DNA of 33,315 bases from Prolixibacteraceae bacterium (lineage in GTDB: Bacteria; Bacteroidota; Bacteroidia; Bacteroidales; Prolixibacteraceae): contig JAHEYS010000066.1 of the NCBI GenBank assembly GCA_023251475.1, positions 1-33,315 of the forward strand. The letters are read 5' to 3'. How positions within the stretch are numbered: the first letter of the stretch is position 1; every line of letters begins with the position of its first letter. Position numbers and translations under genes: made by a program. Below are positions 1 to 8,742 of the stretch, in pieces. The notes under the pieces are model-generated. The model searched no databases. It saw nothing but the letters and a program-made list of their open reading frames with translations, and was not told the origin of the DNA.

Positions 1-2
1 TC

Positions 3-998
3 GTTTTTGGCAGAATAGAGGGGAATATAATTATTTCTGGAACCACTGTGCTGCATCCGGGTTCCTCAATTTACGGTAATTTATATACCAGGGGAATCGA
101 AGTCAACGAGGGAGCCATTATCACCGCACGTGTGATCACTTATGATAAACTGGAAAGTTTTGATGAAGCCCAGATACACCTGGCTCAGGAGATGATCAGC
201 ATACAACAGAGAAAAAAGAATAAACGAGCCTATCTAAATTCTCAACTTGCTATTGAAGATTATACCAAAGTCCCGAATGTTCATCATGAGCATATCTCTT
301 TCAGGCATAAAGAGCTGTCGGTAGATCTGGAATCAAATGATAAGAATGGGGCTAATCAATTGTTATTCAGTCAATCACCTGTTGATAAGGTTGGAATTGT
401 GATGGATGAAAAAGCAGCATGCGTTTTCTCATCTGAAATTGAATCAGATGTGGCTGTAAATGAGCATGTTTCATCATCTACTCCCGAAATGTTTGAGGAG
501 ATGTACCATTCCGGTCCGGAAATAACCGTTGGCGAGGTTGAATCCCCGGTCGCTGAACAAAATAGTGGGAGCGCAACAAACTCCGCAATACGATCAGCAA
601 CACCCGAAGATTCAATTGATTACTATGACAGGAAAACAATATCCCTTGCCTCCTTCCTCGGTCAACCGGTCAAGGATGATGATTACGCGGATATATTTTT
701 CAGAACCGGGAAGAAAAAAGCCTATAAACCTGAAGCCACAATCGCACCACAGGCAACGCGTAAGTTTAAAGCGAGTACAATTTTAGGGATTGAAGATATC
801 CGGAATATCCTTAATCATGCAAAATATCCAAATATAATCCGGATAGAAAAAAAGATGGCGCAGATAAAATATAAAAATCTGGAAATAGCCGACAATGAGG
901 CAAGTTTTAAAATAAATGGGTCAGAGAAGGGTAAGTTTTCACTTAATGACGCGATCAGTCAACTGCCGGCAGATGATTATTCCTCCTTGTTCAAATAA
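3..998 (+). CDS. Bactofilin-domain (polymer-forming cytoskeletal) protein, 5' end outside window
   Basis: The frame is open from base 3 and runs off the left edge, so the GTG at 48 is probably internal. The first ~45 visible residues have the short hydrophobic beta-helix repeat of bactofilins, with motifs GRIEGNIIISG, GSSIYGNLYTRG and EGAIITARV. Bactofilins form nucleotide-independent filaments at the inner membrane face and scaffold envelope or shape enzymes. After the repeats come about 280 residues with no domain I recognise: a charged segment (QQRKKNKR), a long polar linker, and a possible small C-terminal domain (about the last 75 residues, from STILGIEDIRN to DDYSSLFK). Typical bactofilins have only short tails, so this one is unusual. 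It lies 87 bp upstream of an actin-like gene on the same strand, suggesting a functional pair. The bactofilin call is fairly firm; the tail function is unknown. Confidence 0.72.
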   Translation, partial: VFGRIEGNIIISGTTVLHPGSSIYGNLYTRGIEVNEGAIITARVITYDKLESFDEAQIHLAQEMISIQQRKKNKRAYLNSQLAIEDYTKVPNVHHEHISFRHKELSVDLESNDKNGANQLLFSQSPVDKVGIVMDEKAACVFSSEIESDVAVNEHVSSSTPEMFEEMYHSGPEITVGEVESPVAEQNSGSATNSAIRSATPEDSIDYYDRKTISLASFLGQPVKDDDYADIFFRTGKKKAYKPEATIAPQATRKFKASTILGIEDIRNILNHAKYPNIIRIEKKMAQIKYKNLEIADNEASFKINGSEKGKFSLNDAISQLPADDYSSLFK

Positions 999-1016
999 TT
1001 TTAATAATCAATGTTC

Positions 1017-1045
1017 ATAATTATTATTAACCTGGTAATAATTAT
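1017..1045. promoter_or_regulatory. AT-rich inverted repeat between bactofilin and actin-like genes
   Basis: Perfect 10-bp arms (1017-1026 and 1036-1045) flank a 9-base centre, TTAACCTGG. No T-tract follows, so it is not an obvious intrinsic terminator. It sits in the 87-bp gap upstream of the actin-like gene and could be an operator or a weak mRNA hairpin. The surroundings are very AT-rich, so chance is possible. Confidence 0.3.
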
Positions 1046-1085
1046 CAGTCAATCCAATTAGCTATACACAATTTAAATTTTATTT

Positions 1086-2132
1086 ATGAAGCGATCTTAT
1101 GTTTTCCCAAGTGTTTACGAAGAAACTACTGTTGATTTTGCAAAAGTTGCAGCGAATTTTATTGAAGGGATGAAAATTGTTAATTTTAATCAGCGCGATT
1201 ACCTGATTGGAAATATGGCATTAACAGAGGGCATTGCCCTGCATAAATTTCTGAATAGTTCTGCCCAGGATCTTGATTATCAGCTTCTCGCCCTTACAGC
1301 TCTGATTATTGCCTCGCAGGGAAATGACAATAAATTGGTGATTACTACCGGTTTTCCTTTTATCACCCATACAATATTCAAAAAAGGGGCACGGGATTTC
1401 TATTTGGGCAAACATCAGGTATGTTTCGACACAAAAACATTTGGAGGTTCAGATGTTGAGAATGTAAGTTTGAATGTTGTTGCATTTGATGTTATGACTG
1501 AAATAGACGGATGCATTAAAGCCATCCGGCGCGGTCAGATGGCTGAAAAACAGAACTTTTTTATCGGAAGTCTTGGTTTTGGTACTTTTGAATTGGCGCT
1601 TTCAACCCCGTCGGGTATCATTCAGCGGACGGCTCACAGTGAAAAGGGGATTAATTATGCCGTTAATATCCTTGAAAATGAGATCGAGAAGCAATATTGT
1701 CTTAATTTACTCACCAGCCAGCAGATCGAACGGGCCTTCCAGCGCGGATTTTTTATCATCAATCGTCGTAAGGTCGATGTGATCGAAATGCGCAAACGGG
1801 CATTAACAAGCTATTACAACGAGGTTATCTCACCAGCAATGCGCAAGAGATTCACTGATGAGGACTTCTCAAGAACAACTAAGCTTTACCTTGTTGGTGG
1901 AGGAGCAATGTATGCTGAGCTGGAAAATCTGTTCAAGGAGGAGTTCCAGGACATTCTGGAAGTGATTGTTTATCCTGAACCTTATCTTTGTGCAAGCGAG
2001 GGATATTGTTTGAATTCAGTCGCATTGACACCTTCCACCAACAGCCTGGAATTGAAAGAAAACATCACCTATGTAGGTATCGATTTGGGCAACTCCAATA
2101 CTGTAGTCACAATTTATAATGAAAGTGAATAG
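1086..2132 (+). CDS. Actin-like (ParM/Alp-type) ATPase with C-terminal phosphate-1 motif; apparently circularly permuted
   Basis: 348 aa. Motifs of the ParM-like actin superfamily are present in permuted order. The N-terminus starts directly at the FPS motif (residues 7-9), which normally follows the first beta-hairpin. Next come DYLIGNMALTEG, a TTGFP strand (about residues 87-91), a phosphate-2-like loop GSLGFGTFELA (161-171), and the adenosine motif LVGGGA (269-274). The segment EPYLCASEGY resembles the end of ParM-type domains. After a short linker, the canonical phosphate-1 motif GIDLGNSNTVV (331-341) ends the protein. A stop codon lies four codons upstream of the ATG, so no N-terminal phosphate-1 is hidden by start choice. 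The phosphate-2 Asp appears to be Ser162. Cytoplasmic filament formation and partnership with the upstream bactofilin are inferences. Confidence 0.75.
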   Translation: MKRSYVFPSVYEETTVDFAKVAANFIEGMKIVNFNQRDYLIGNMALTEGIALHKFLNSSAQDLDYQLLALTALIIASQGNDNKLVITTGFPFITHTIFKKGARDFYLGKHQVCFDTKTFGGSDVENVSLNVVAFDVMTEIDGCIKAIRRGQMAEKQNFFIGSLGFGTFELALSTPSGIIQRTAHSEKGINYAVNILENEIEKQYCLNLLTSQQIERAFQRGFFIINRRKVDVIEMRKRALTSYYNEVISPAMRKRFTDEDFSRTTKLYLVGGGAMYAELENLFKEEFQDILEVIVYPEPYLCASEGYCLNSVALTPSTNSLELKENITYVGIDLGNSNTVVTIYNESE

Positions 2133-2200
2133 GGTTAAGACATTGAATATTTTATAGTTGGCAAATGCTTATTTCAGCCGGGCCAATTTTTGGAAATAGA

Positions 2201-2232
2201 AAAACCGCAGAATTTAAACTGCGGTTTTTTTA
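2201..2232. terminator. Bidirectional intrinsic terminator
   Basis: A 10-bp stem, AAAACCGCAG/CTGCGGTTTT, encloses an 8-base AT loop and is followed by T residues on both strands. It sits between the convergent actin-like (+) and CAP-domain (-) genes and can serve both. Confidence 0.85.
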
Positions 2233-2268
2233 TGGACATCAAACAACATCGGTTCGCAATCGGTCAAA

Positions 2269-2931
2269 TTATTTTTCTGCATAGCCTGCTGCTAATTCGA
2301 TAACGCACATATAATTGTATGTTTTGTGGCTGCCAAAGGCTACACCGACAAGCTTGAATCCCGGTTCAAAAATACTTTTGCGGTGCCCGCGACTGCTTAC
2401 ACCGTCATCGATAATCAATGCCATGACGATTCTTCGCGCAGTGTTGTTCCCGTAATCAATATTTTCGGAACAGGAACCATTCCAGGTACCATACCGGTTG
2501 ATCCGTTCAGCGAATGTGCTTCCGTCTCTCCCTTTATGCCCTGTCTGGGTCGTGGTTCCCTGCATTAGGACCATATCTGCCGCACCCCTGCTCATCCCTT
2601 TGGAAGGAGTTAAAGCAGCAACTGGCTTTTGTTTTTTAAGGAATCCGACTGCCTCATTTACAGCCCTGATCCCTTCATTGGTCAGCAGGTTGATTTGTCC
2701 CCGTTCATGAATTTCCCGTCCCACAAAAAGTCGTGAATAGTCAGCCAGAAAATCCGAATATCTTTTTGGCTGGGTCCGGGCAAGGTTGAGTTCTGCAACC
2801 ACCTCCTGTTCCAGTTCCGACAAATAAATATTTTTATCCCTCACGCCTGAGGATCCGGTTAGTTTTCGCGGAGACGCACTCAATAGGGAGAATACAATTA
2901 AAAAGGGGGCTATCTTCAGATAATTAATCAT
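2269..2931 (-). CDS. Secreted CAP-domain (SCP/YkwD-like) protein
   Basis: 220 aa with an N-terminal hydrophobic signal peptide (about residues 1-20), then a CAP/SCP domain from about residue 40 to the end. Recognisable elements are NLARTQP near the start of the domain, GHKGRDG (His132), SENI (Glu156) and SSRGHRKSIF (His183), matching the conserved His/Glu/His pocket of bacterial YkwD-like proteins. There is no T9SS C-terminal domain, so export is probably by Sec to the periplasm or outside. Functions of bacterial CAP proteins are poorly defined. The start codon lies 2 bp beyond the stop of the upstream MFS gene, so the two are almost certainly cotranscribed. Confidence 0.85.
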   Translation of the reverse strand: MINYLKIAPFLIVFSLLSASPRKLTGSSGVRDKNIYLSELEQEVVAELNLARTQPKRYSDFLADYSRLFVGREIHERGQINLLTNEGIRAVNEAVGFLKKQKPVAALTPSKGMSRGAADMVLMQGTTTQTGHKGRDGSTFAERINRYGTWNGSCSENIDYGNNTARRIVMALIIDDGVSSRGHRKSIFEPGFKLVGVAFGSHKTYNYMCVIELAAGYAEK

Positions 2932-2933
2932 CT

Positions 2934-4310
2934 TTATACCAATTTGTTTCTCAAATTACCACGATTGCCGGAGAAATAGACCCCTGCAAGACAAATCAAT
3001 CCCGAAATTGCAAACAGCAGTCTTATGCTTTTTATAAACAGTTCGTTATCCGCTTCCTGAATAGGTGTCCCTGAAAAGTACAGTGAAAAAACCAGGGTGA
3101 CAATCATCATACTGGTCATCTGCCCAACCACCCGCATTGTTGCCGCTGTTCCGGAGGCAATGCCCAGCTGCTTCTTTTCAACCGCACTCATAATGGTATT
3201 CATATTGGGTGAGGAAAATATGCCAAACCCAATACCCATATAGACCAGTATGGCCACAATATTGAAAATTGAGGTTTGGGGAGTGATGAATGCGAGTAAA
3301 AATAATCCGGTTGAACTGATCACCATACCGGCAGTTACCAGCATACGCGGTTCAATGGTGTCGGAAAGTTTGCCGGCAAATGGGGACAGGATGGACATCA
3401 TCAATGGCTGGGCAACCAGTATCGTTCCAGCCTGCTGGGGGGTTAATCCCTTTATTTTCTGAAGAAACAGGCTCATCAGAAATACCAGTGAAAAAGTTGC
3501 ACTGTAATTAATCAACGCGGCAACATTGGAAAATGCAAATATCCGGTTACGTGTGAATAGGGCGATTTCAAAGATCGGGTTCTCCGATGTCTTGCACCTG
3601 CGAATAAAGAAAATCAGCAACACCATCCCTGAAATGAGCAGTGGCCAGCCAAAGGATTTATTCAGATGTGATGAGCCATAAACGAGTGATATTAGCCCTG
3701 TGGAGTACAGAATCGCCCCGGTATGATCCATCCTGCCGGAGACGCTCTCTTTAACCGTTGTCTTCAATTTGAAAAATGCCAGCACCAATGCAACGATCTC
3801 AAGCGGGACACAGAATAAAAAAATAGTTCTCCATCCGAATGACTGGGTGAGAATTCCACCGATAAACGGCCCCAGTGACAATCCCAGATAGACTACCGCT
3901 ACATTGAGACCTAATACTTTGCCACGCTCTGCCGGTGGAAATACCGAGACAAGTATGGGTGCTCCCGTGGTTAGTGTCATGGAAGCGCCAAGCCCCTGAA
4001 TCACCCTGAACAGAATAAGCATAAGGCCATCGGGTGCAAACCCGCACATGGCAGTAGCTAAGGTGAAAATGATGATCCCTCCTCTGAAAACTGCCTTCTG
4101 CCCCCGAATATCAGCAAATTTCCCGATCGGCAGAAGAAATACAGCCGATGAAAGGAGATAGGAGGTCACAATCCAGCTTAGCGAAACTGCGTTGAGATTA
4201 AACTCCTTTTCAATGGCAGGTAAAGCAATATTTACACCTGATATCAGAAGCGGATTTAAAAATGCCGTTAATAAGGTAATAATTAATGCCGATCGTTGGG
4301 TACTTGTCAT
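2934..4310 (-). CDS. MFS transporter, drug:H+ antiporter (DHA2/EmrB-like)
   Basis: An integral membrane protein with about 12-14 hydrophobic helices. MFS signatures are present: GKFADIRGQK after helix 2 (motif A), RVIQGLGAS in helix 4, and LGPFIGGILTQSFGWRTIF (motif C type) typical of drug:proton antiporters. The frame extends to an ATG at 4373, but I prefer the ATG at 4310 (MTSTQRSALI). A perfect TAnnTTTG box on this strand lies at 4345-4352, so transcription would begin downstream of the 4373 codon, and the extra 21 residues (polar and aromatic) do not look like an MFS N-terminus. The chosen form is 458 aa. It is followed at 2 bp by the CAP-domain gene. The substrate cannot be read from the sequence. 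Confidence 0.88.
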   Translation of the reverse strand: MTSTQRSALIITLLTAFLNPLLISGVNIALPAIEKEFNLNAVSLSWIVTSYLLSSAVFLLPIGKFADIRGQKAVFRGGIIIFTLATAMCGFAPDGLMLILFRVIQGLGASMTLTTGAPILVSVFPPAERGKVLGLNVAVVYLGLSLGPFIGGILTQSFGWRTIFLFCVPLEIVALVLAFFKLKTTVKESVSGRMDHTGAILYSTGLISLVYGSSHLNKSFGWPLLISGMVLLIFFIRRCKTSENPIFEIALFTRNRIFAFSNVAALINYSATFSLVFLMSLFLQKIKGLTPQQAGTILVAQPLMMSILSPFAGKLSDTIEPRMLVTAGMVISSTGLFLLAFITPQTSIFNIVAILVYMGIGFGIFSSPNMNTIMSAVEKKQLGIASGTAATMRVVGQMTSMMIVTLVFSLYFSGTPIQEADNELFIKSIRLLFAISGLICLAGVYFSGNRGNLRNKLV

Positions 4311-4344
4311 TTGATCCCTGAACTCTTTTTTGTCAACTATCCTG

Positions 4345-4352
4345 CAAATGTA
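4345..4352 (-). promoter_or_regulatory. Bacteroidota -7 box (TAnnTTTG) for the MFS-CAP operon
   Basis: On the minus strand the sequence reads TACATTTG, an exact match to the Bacteroidota sigma-A -7 consensus. No clear TTTG is seen at the -33 position. The predicted start of transcription is near 4338, which supports translation from 4310. Confidence 0.5.
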
Positions 4353-4422
4353 ATAAAATCTGATAATTGTCATTTATGGTAAAAAACCAATCGCTTTTTA
4401 CGTTTATTAAATTTTAAACCTT

Positions 4423-4430
4423 TAACTTTG
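4423..4430 (+). promoter_or_regulatory. Bacteroidota -7 box for mutAB
   Basis: TAACTTTG matches TAnnTTTG exactly, 31 bp upstream of the mutA ATG. The -33 position has only a TTTA-type element around 4403. It lies back-to-back with the MFS promoter in a compact divergent control region. Confidence 0.55.
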
Positions 4431-4461
4431 CAGTTCGATTTTTCTAAATAGTTATTTTATT

Positions 4462-6390
4462 ATGAATGAGAAAGATATGAGATTATTTTCGGAATTTCCC
4501 CCTGTGTCCACAGAAGCTTGGGAAGCCCAAATCACCACAGACCTTAAGGGAAAGGATTATGACAAGACCCTTGTATGGCGTACCAATGAGGGGATTAATG
4601 TCCGCCCATATTATCGTGATGAAAACCTGCACGGACTGGGATTTGTAGAGAGCCTTCCCGGACAGTTCCCATTTGTTCGCGGAAACAGTAAAGCGGGAAA
4701 TAACTGGCTGGTTCGGCAGGATATCGATGTTACCAGTTTCGCCGGGGCCAATCTGAAGGCGCTGGACATCCTCTCCAAAGGGGTTAACGCAGTTGGATTT
4801 GTATTCAAAAATTGTTCTGAAATCAGTGTTGATGATCTGAAACAACTGCTACGGGGAATCTGTCTCGAAAAAACGGAGGTGAATTTTGTGATGACCTGTA
4901 AGAACAAACCTTTGGTAACGAGTCTGCTAGCTTTCCTGAAAGATCAGAAAGCAAACCCGGATGAGGTAAAGGCATCCATTAATTTTGACCCTATCGGAGT
5001 CTTCACACTCAAAGGTAAATTCTGTTCCGGCGAAACAGATGCATTTGTCCGTACAAGGGAGGTGCTGGAGATGGCCACTGAATATCCCGGAATCAGGTTG
5101 ATCGGGGTGAACGGAAAGAATTTCTGCAATGCGGGAGCATCAATCGTTCAGGAGCTGGGATTTTCGTTGGCTGTTGGAGCTGAGTATCTTACACGCCTGA
5201 CCGATCAGGGACTGAATGCCGGTATCGTTGCACCCCGAATCCGTTTCAACTTCGGTATCGGTGGCAATTACTTCATGGAGCTGGCTAAGATACGAGCCGC
5301 CAGAATGTTATGGGCAAATATTGTGCGGGCGTATAAACCTGAATGTTCATGCAGCCCGGATTGCAAATGTGAAGATTGTTGCGACGACGGGGTTTGCCTT
5401 TGTGCATGTAAAATGAATATTCATTCGGAGACCTCCATTTGGAATAAAACTATTTATGATCCATATGTAAACCTTTTACGGACTGAGACAGAGGCAATGT
5501 CTGCTACATTGGGTGGAACCGATTCTTTGACAATTCTCCCCTTTGACGTGATTTATGAGCAACCGACTGAAATTGCTGAACGAATTGCCCGCAACCAGCA
5601 GGCTATTTTAAAGGAAGAGGCTCATTTTGATAAAATTGCCGATCCGGCTGCAGGGTCTTACTATATCGAGACTTTAACAGCTTCAATCGCTGAGCAGGCT
5701 TGGAAACTATTCCTTGAAATTCAGGAGAAAGGTGGATTTATTGCTGCTTTCCGTGAAGGATATGTTCAGACCCAAATTTCCGGAATGGCCGAAAAACGGA
5801 AGAAAGCGATTGCAACGCGCCGGGATAATCAGTTGGGAGTAAATCAGTTTCCTAATTATTCGGAGCAAATAAGCGAGGATTTGAAAAGTCAGTTATTCGA
5901 GGCTTTTGATCAGGCTGATAAGGATGCTGAAGTTGAAACCATTAAATTATTCAGAGGGGCGCAGCAATTTGAGGCGCTAAGATATGCCACTGATTGTTTT
6001 GCCCGTGAGAAAAGGCGTCCCAAGGCATTTATGCTAACCATCGGAAACCTGGTGTTCAGCAAGGCCCGTGCACAGTTTGCCTGTAATTTCTTTGCGGTTG
6101 CAGGTTATGAAGTTGTCGATAACAATGGATTCGGGTCGGTCAAAGAGGGTGTGGATGCTGCGCTGGAAGCCAAAGCGGATATCGTGGTGATCTGTAGCTC
6201 TGACGAAGAATATGGAGGGTTTGCACCTGAAGCATTCGAACTTTTAAACGGTAAAACAATCTTTGTTGTTGCCGGAGCTCCTGCCTGCCAGGAAGAACTT
6301 AAAGCTGCCGGAATCGAAAATTTCATCAGTGTTAAAACAAATTTACTGGAATCACTGACTGGATTTAATAATAAACTTGGGATTAAATAG
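4462..6390 (+). CDS. mutA: Methylmalonyl-CoA mutase small (beta) subunit
   Basis: 642 aa, the usual size for the non-catalytic subunit of heterodimeric methylmalonyl-CoA mutase, which interconverts succinyl-CoA and (R)-methylmalonyl-CoA in propionate metabolism. The barrel domain shows [20 protein letters not shown], then [10 protein letters not shown] and [10 protein letters not shown]. The C-terminal B12-type fold (from about residue 510) lacks the DxHxxG motif, as expected for this subunit. Oddly, residues 295-316 form a cysteine cluster with nine Cys (295, 297, 301, 303, 306, 307, 312, 314, 316) just before KMNIHSETS, where a short loop is expected. mutB begins 8 bp downstream. The assignment is very secure; the Cys cluster function is unknown. 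Confidence 0.95.
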   Translation: MNEKDMRLFSEFPPVSTEAWEAQITTDLKGKDYDKTLVWRTNEGINVRPYYRDENLHGLGFVESLPGQFPFVRGNSKAGNNWLVRQDIDVTSFAGANLKALDILSKGVNAVGFVFKNCSEISVDDLKQLLRGICLEKTEVNFVMTCKNKPLVTSLLAFLKDQKANPDEVKASINFDPIGVFTLKGKFCSGETDAFVRTREVLEMATEYPGIRLIGVNGKNFCNAGASIVQELGFSLAVGAEYLTRLTDQGLNAGIVAPRIRFNFGIGGNYFMELAKIRAARMLWANIVRAYKPECSCSPDCKCEDCCDDGVCLCACKMNIHSETSIWNKTIYDPYVNLLRTETEAMSATLGGTDSLTILPFDVIYEQPTEIAERIARNQQAILKEEAHFDKIADPAAGSYYIETLTASIAEQAWKLFLEIQEKGGFIAAFREGYVQTQISGMAEKRKKAIATRRDNQLGVNQFPNYSEQISEDLKSQLFEAFDQADKDAEVETIKLFRGAQQFEALRYATDCFAREKRRPKAFMLTIGNLVFSKARAQFACNFFAVAGYEVVDNNGFGSVKEGVDAALEAKADIVVICSSDEEYGGFAPEAFELLNGKTIFVVAGAPACQEELKAAGIENFISVKTNLLESLTGFNNKLGIK

Positions 6391-6398
6391 TTGCAATT

Positions 6399-8555
6399 AT
6401 GAAGCCTGATTTTAAAGAAATAAGTATCAAAAATACCCCGGAACCCTGCTGCTCTGCAAAGGAATGGGAAACAAAAAACGGGATTGAAAAAACATGGGTG
6501 ACCCCTGAATTGATTCCTGTTAAAGGTGTTTACACCAAAGAAGATCTTGAGGGGCTGGAGCATTTGAATTATGCTGCCGGGATCGCTCCGTTTCTACGCG
6601 GACCTTATTCAACGATGTTTGCAACCCGTCCATGGACCATCCGTCAGTATGCTGGGTTCTCGACGGCAGAGGAGTCAAATGCCTTCTACCGCCGCAACCT
6701 GGCAGCCGGACAGAAAGGGCTTTCTGTCGCATTTGACCTTGCTACTCACCGTGGTTACGACTCTGATCATCCGCGGGTAGTAGGCGATGTCGGGAAGGCG
6801 GGCGTTGCGATCGATTCAATTCTGGATATGAAGATTCTTTTCGATAATATCCCGTTGAATAAGATGTCTGTCTCGATGACCATGAACGGTGCCGTATTAC
6901 CTGTTCTTGCCTTCTATATTGTTACAGCACTTGAGCAGGGGGCAAAACTGGAGGAGTTGGCCGGAACGATTCAGAACGATATTTTGAAAGAGTTCATGGT
7001 GCGCAATACCTATATTTACCCGCCGGAATTCTCCATGAAGATTATTGCCGATATTTTTGAATATACTTCAAAATATATGCCTAAATTTAACTCCATTTCG
7101 ATTTCGGGTTATCACATGCAGGAAGCAGGCGCAACCGCTGATATTGAGATGGCTTACACGCTGGCCGATGGTCTGGATTATATCCGGACGGGGATCAAGG
7201 CAGGATTGAGTGTTGATGCGTTTGCCCCTCGTTTGTCCTTCTTCTGGGCAGTAGGGATGAACCATTTTATGGAGATTGCCAAAATGCGGGCTGCCCGCAT
7301 GATCTGGGCCAAACTGGTTAAACAGTTTAATCCAAAGAGTGCCAAATCGATGGCACTTCGTACACACTCACAGACTTCAGGCTGGTCGCTGACAGAACAG
7401 GATCCCTATAACAATGTCGGACGGACCTGTATTGAAGCGATGGCAGCAGTTTTGGGTCATACCCAGTCGCTGCATACCAATGCACTCGATGAAGCGATTG
7501 CCCTTCCGACAGAGTTTTCGGCACGTATTGCCCGCAATACGCAGCTTTATATTCAGCAGGAGACCGAGGTGTGCCGTTCGCTTGATCCATGGGCTGGGTC
7601 ATATTATGTTGAGTCTTTGACCAACGACCTGGTTCAGAAAGCATGGGCACTTATCGAGGAGGTTGAAAAGTTGGGTGGAATGTCGAAGGCAATTGAAACC
7701 GGTGTGCCGAAAATGCGTATAGAAGAAGCGGCTGCCAGAACTCAGGGGCGTATCGATTCGGGTACACAGGCAATTATCGGGGTGAATAAATACCGTCTTG
7801 AAAAAGAGGACCCCATCGATATTCTGGATATCGACAATACGGCAGTCCGTCTTTCACAAATCGAAAGATTGAATAAACTAAGGGCAGAGCGCAACGAAGC
7901 TGAAGTAATTGAAGCGCTTGAAGCGATTACCAAATGTGCTCAAACAGGTGAAGGGAACCTTCTGGAACTGGCCATCATTGCCGCTCAGAAAAGGGCTTCG
8001 CTGGGTGAGATTTCCTATGCCTGCGAAAAGATAGCAGGACGTTACAAAGCAACCATCAGAACAATATCAGGCGTGTATTCATCAGAGGCTAAAAACGACA
8101 AGGATTTTGAACAGGCAGTTGCGCTTGTGAATCAGTTTGCAGAAAAAGAGGGTCGTCAACCTCGTATTATGATCGCTAAGATGGGTCAGGACGGGCACGA
8201 CCGCGGAGCCAAAGTGGTCGCAACCGGTTATGCCGACCTGGGTTTCGATGTGGATATGGGACCCCTGTTCCAGACTCCTGCCGAAGCTGCCAAACAGGCC
8301 GTTGAGAACGATGTTCACGTGTTGGGCGTATCGTCGCTTGCCGCCGGGCACAAAACCCTTATTCCATCAGTAATGGAAGAATTAAAGAAGCTGGGCCGTG
8401 ATGATATTATGGTAATTGCGGGTGGGGTAATCCCGGCGCAGGATTATCAGTTCCTTTACGATGCAGGAGTTGTCGCCATTTTTGGTCCAGGCACCTCTGT
8501 TGCGTCAGCCGGGAAAAAGATCATGGAGATTCTCATTGCCGCGCAGGAAGATTAA
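6399..8555 (+). CDS. mutB: Methylmalonyl-CoA mutase large (alpha, catalytic) subunit
   Basis: 718 aa, full length for the family. The N-terminal TIM barrel shows [20 protein letters not shown] (substrate CoA channel) and [12 protein letters not shown]. It continues with [19 protein letters not shown], and [10 protein letters not shown]. The C-terminal cobalamin-binding domain has the base-off motif [11 protein letters not shown] with His600 as the cobalt ligand, followed by [12 protein letters not shown] and VIAGGVIP. Together with the adjacent mutA it forms the heterodimer used in the succinate-propionate pathway. No meaB chaperone or epimerase gene is present in this window. Confidence 0.97.
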   Translation: MKPDFKEISIKNTPEPCCSAKEWETKNGIEKTWVTPELIPVKGVYTKEDLEGLEHLNYAAGIAPFLRGPYSTMFATRPWTIRQYAGFSTAEESNAFYRRNLAAGQKGLSVAFDLATHRGYDSDHPRVVGDVGKAGVAIDSILDMKILFDNIPLNKMSVSMTMNGAVLPVLAFYIVTALEQGAKLEELAGTIQNDILKEFMVRNTYIYPPEFSMKIIADIFEYTSKYMPKFNSISISGYHMQEAGATADIEMAYTLADGLDYIRTGIKAGLSVDAFAPRLSFFWAVGMNHFMEIAKMRAARMIWAKLVKQFNPKSAKSMALRTHSQTSGWSLTEQDPYNNVGRTCIEAMAAVLGHTQSLHTNALDEAIALPTEFSARIARNTQLYIQQETEVCRSLDPWAGSYYVESLTNDLVQKAWALIEEVEKLGGMSKAIETGVPKMRIEEAAARTQGRIDSGTQAIIGVNKYRLEKEDPIDILDIDNTAVRLSQIERLNKLRAERNEAEVIEALEAITKCAQTGEGNLLELAIIAAQKRASLGEISYACEKIAGRYKATIRTISGVYSSEAKNDKDFEQAVALVNQFAEKEGRQPRIMIAKMGQDGHDRGAKVVATGYADLGFDVDMGPLFQTPAEAAKQAVENDVHVLGVSSLAAGHKTLIPSVMEELKKLGRDDIMVIAGGVIPAQDYQFLYDAGVVAIFGPGTSVASAGKKIMEILIAAQED

Positions 8556-8558
8556 GGG

Positions 8559-8607
8559 AACTGGCGGCTGGTTACTAGCGTCTGGCGTCTGGCAACTGGC
8601 GGCTGGC
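8559..8607. repeat. Short degenerate GC-rich repeat cluster
   Basis: The 13-mer AACTGGCGGCTGG occurs at 8559-8571 and again at 8594-8606, with related CGTCTGGCGTCTGGC units between them. It starts just after the mutB stop codon. It resembles short intergenic repeats common in Bacteroidota genomes; no coding role is visible. Confidence 0.6.
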
Positions 8608-8655
8608 AGTGACCAAATGTCAGCAGCGTATTCCTGAAATGCGGATATTAAAGTA

Positions 8656-8692
8656 AAAAATGGCTGTTCCTTTCACGGGAACAGCCATTTTT
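8656..8692. terminator. Bidirectional intrinsic terminator
   Basis: A 15-bp perfect stem (AAAAATGGCTGTTCC and its complement) encloses a 7-base loop, with A/T tracts on both sides. It lies between the convergent mutB (+) and the lipoprotein gene (-). Confidence 0.85.
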
Positions 8693-8742
8693 ATGGGCAA
8701 TATCTGAGATTTTTCTGCTGACAGATCACCTCAGCGATCATC

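Noticed and set aside
48-998. GTG at 48 as the real start of the bactofilin gene
   Set aside because: The frame is open upstream to the window edge and encodes further beta-helix repeat residues, so the true start lies outside.
4311-4373. N-terminal extension of the MFS transporter
   Set aside because: It lies upstream of the predicted transcript start and does not resemble an MFS N-terminus.
4483-4845. Antisense ORFs overlapping mutA
   Set aside because: They lie inside a strongly conserved enzyme gene and have no family signature; they are frame shadows.
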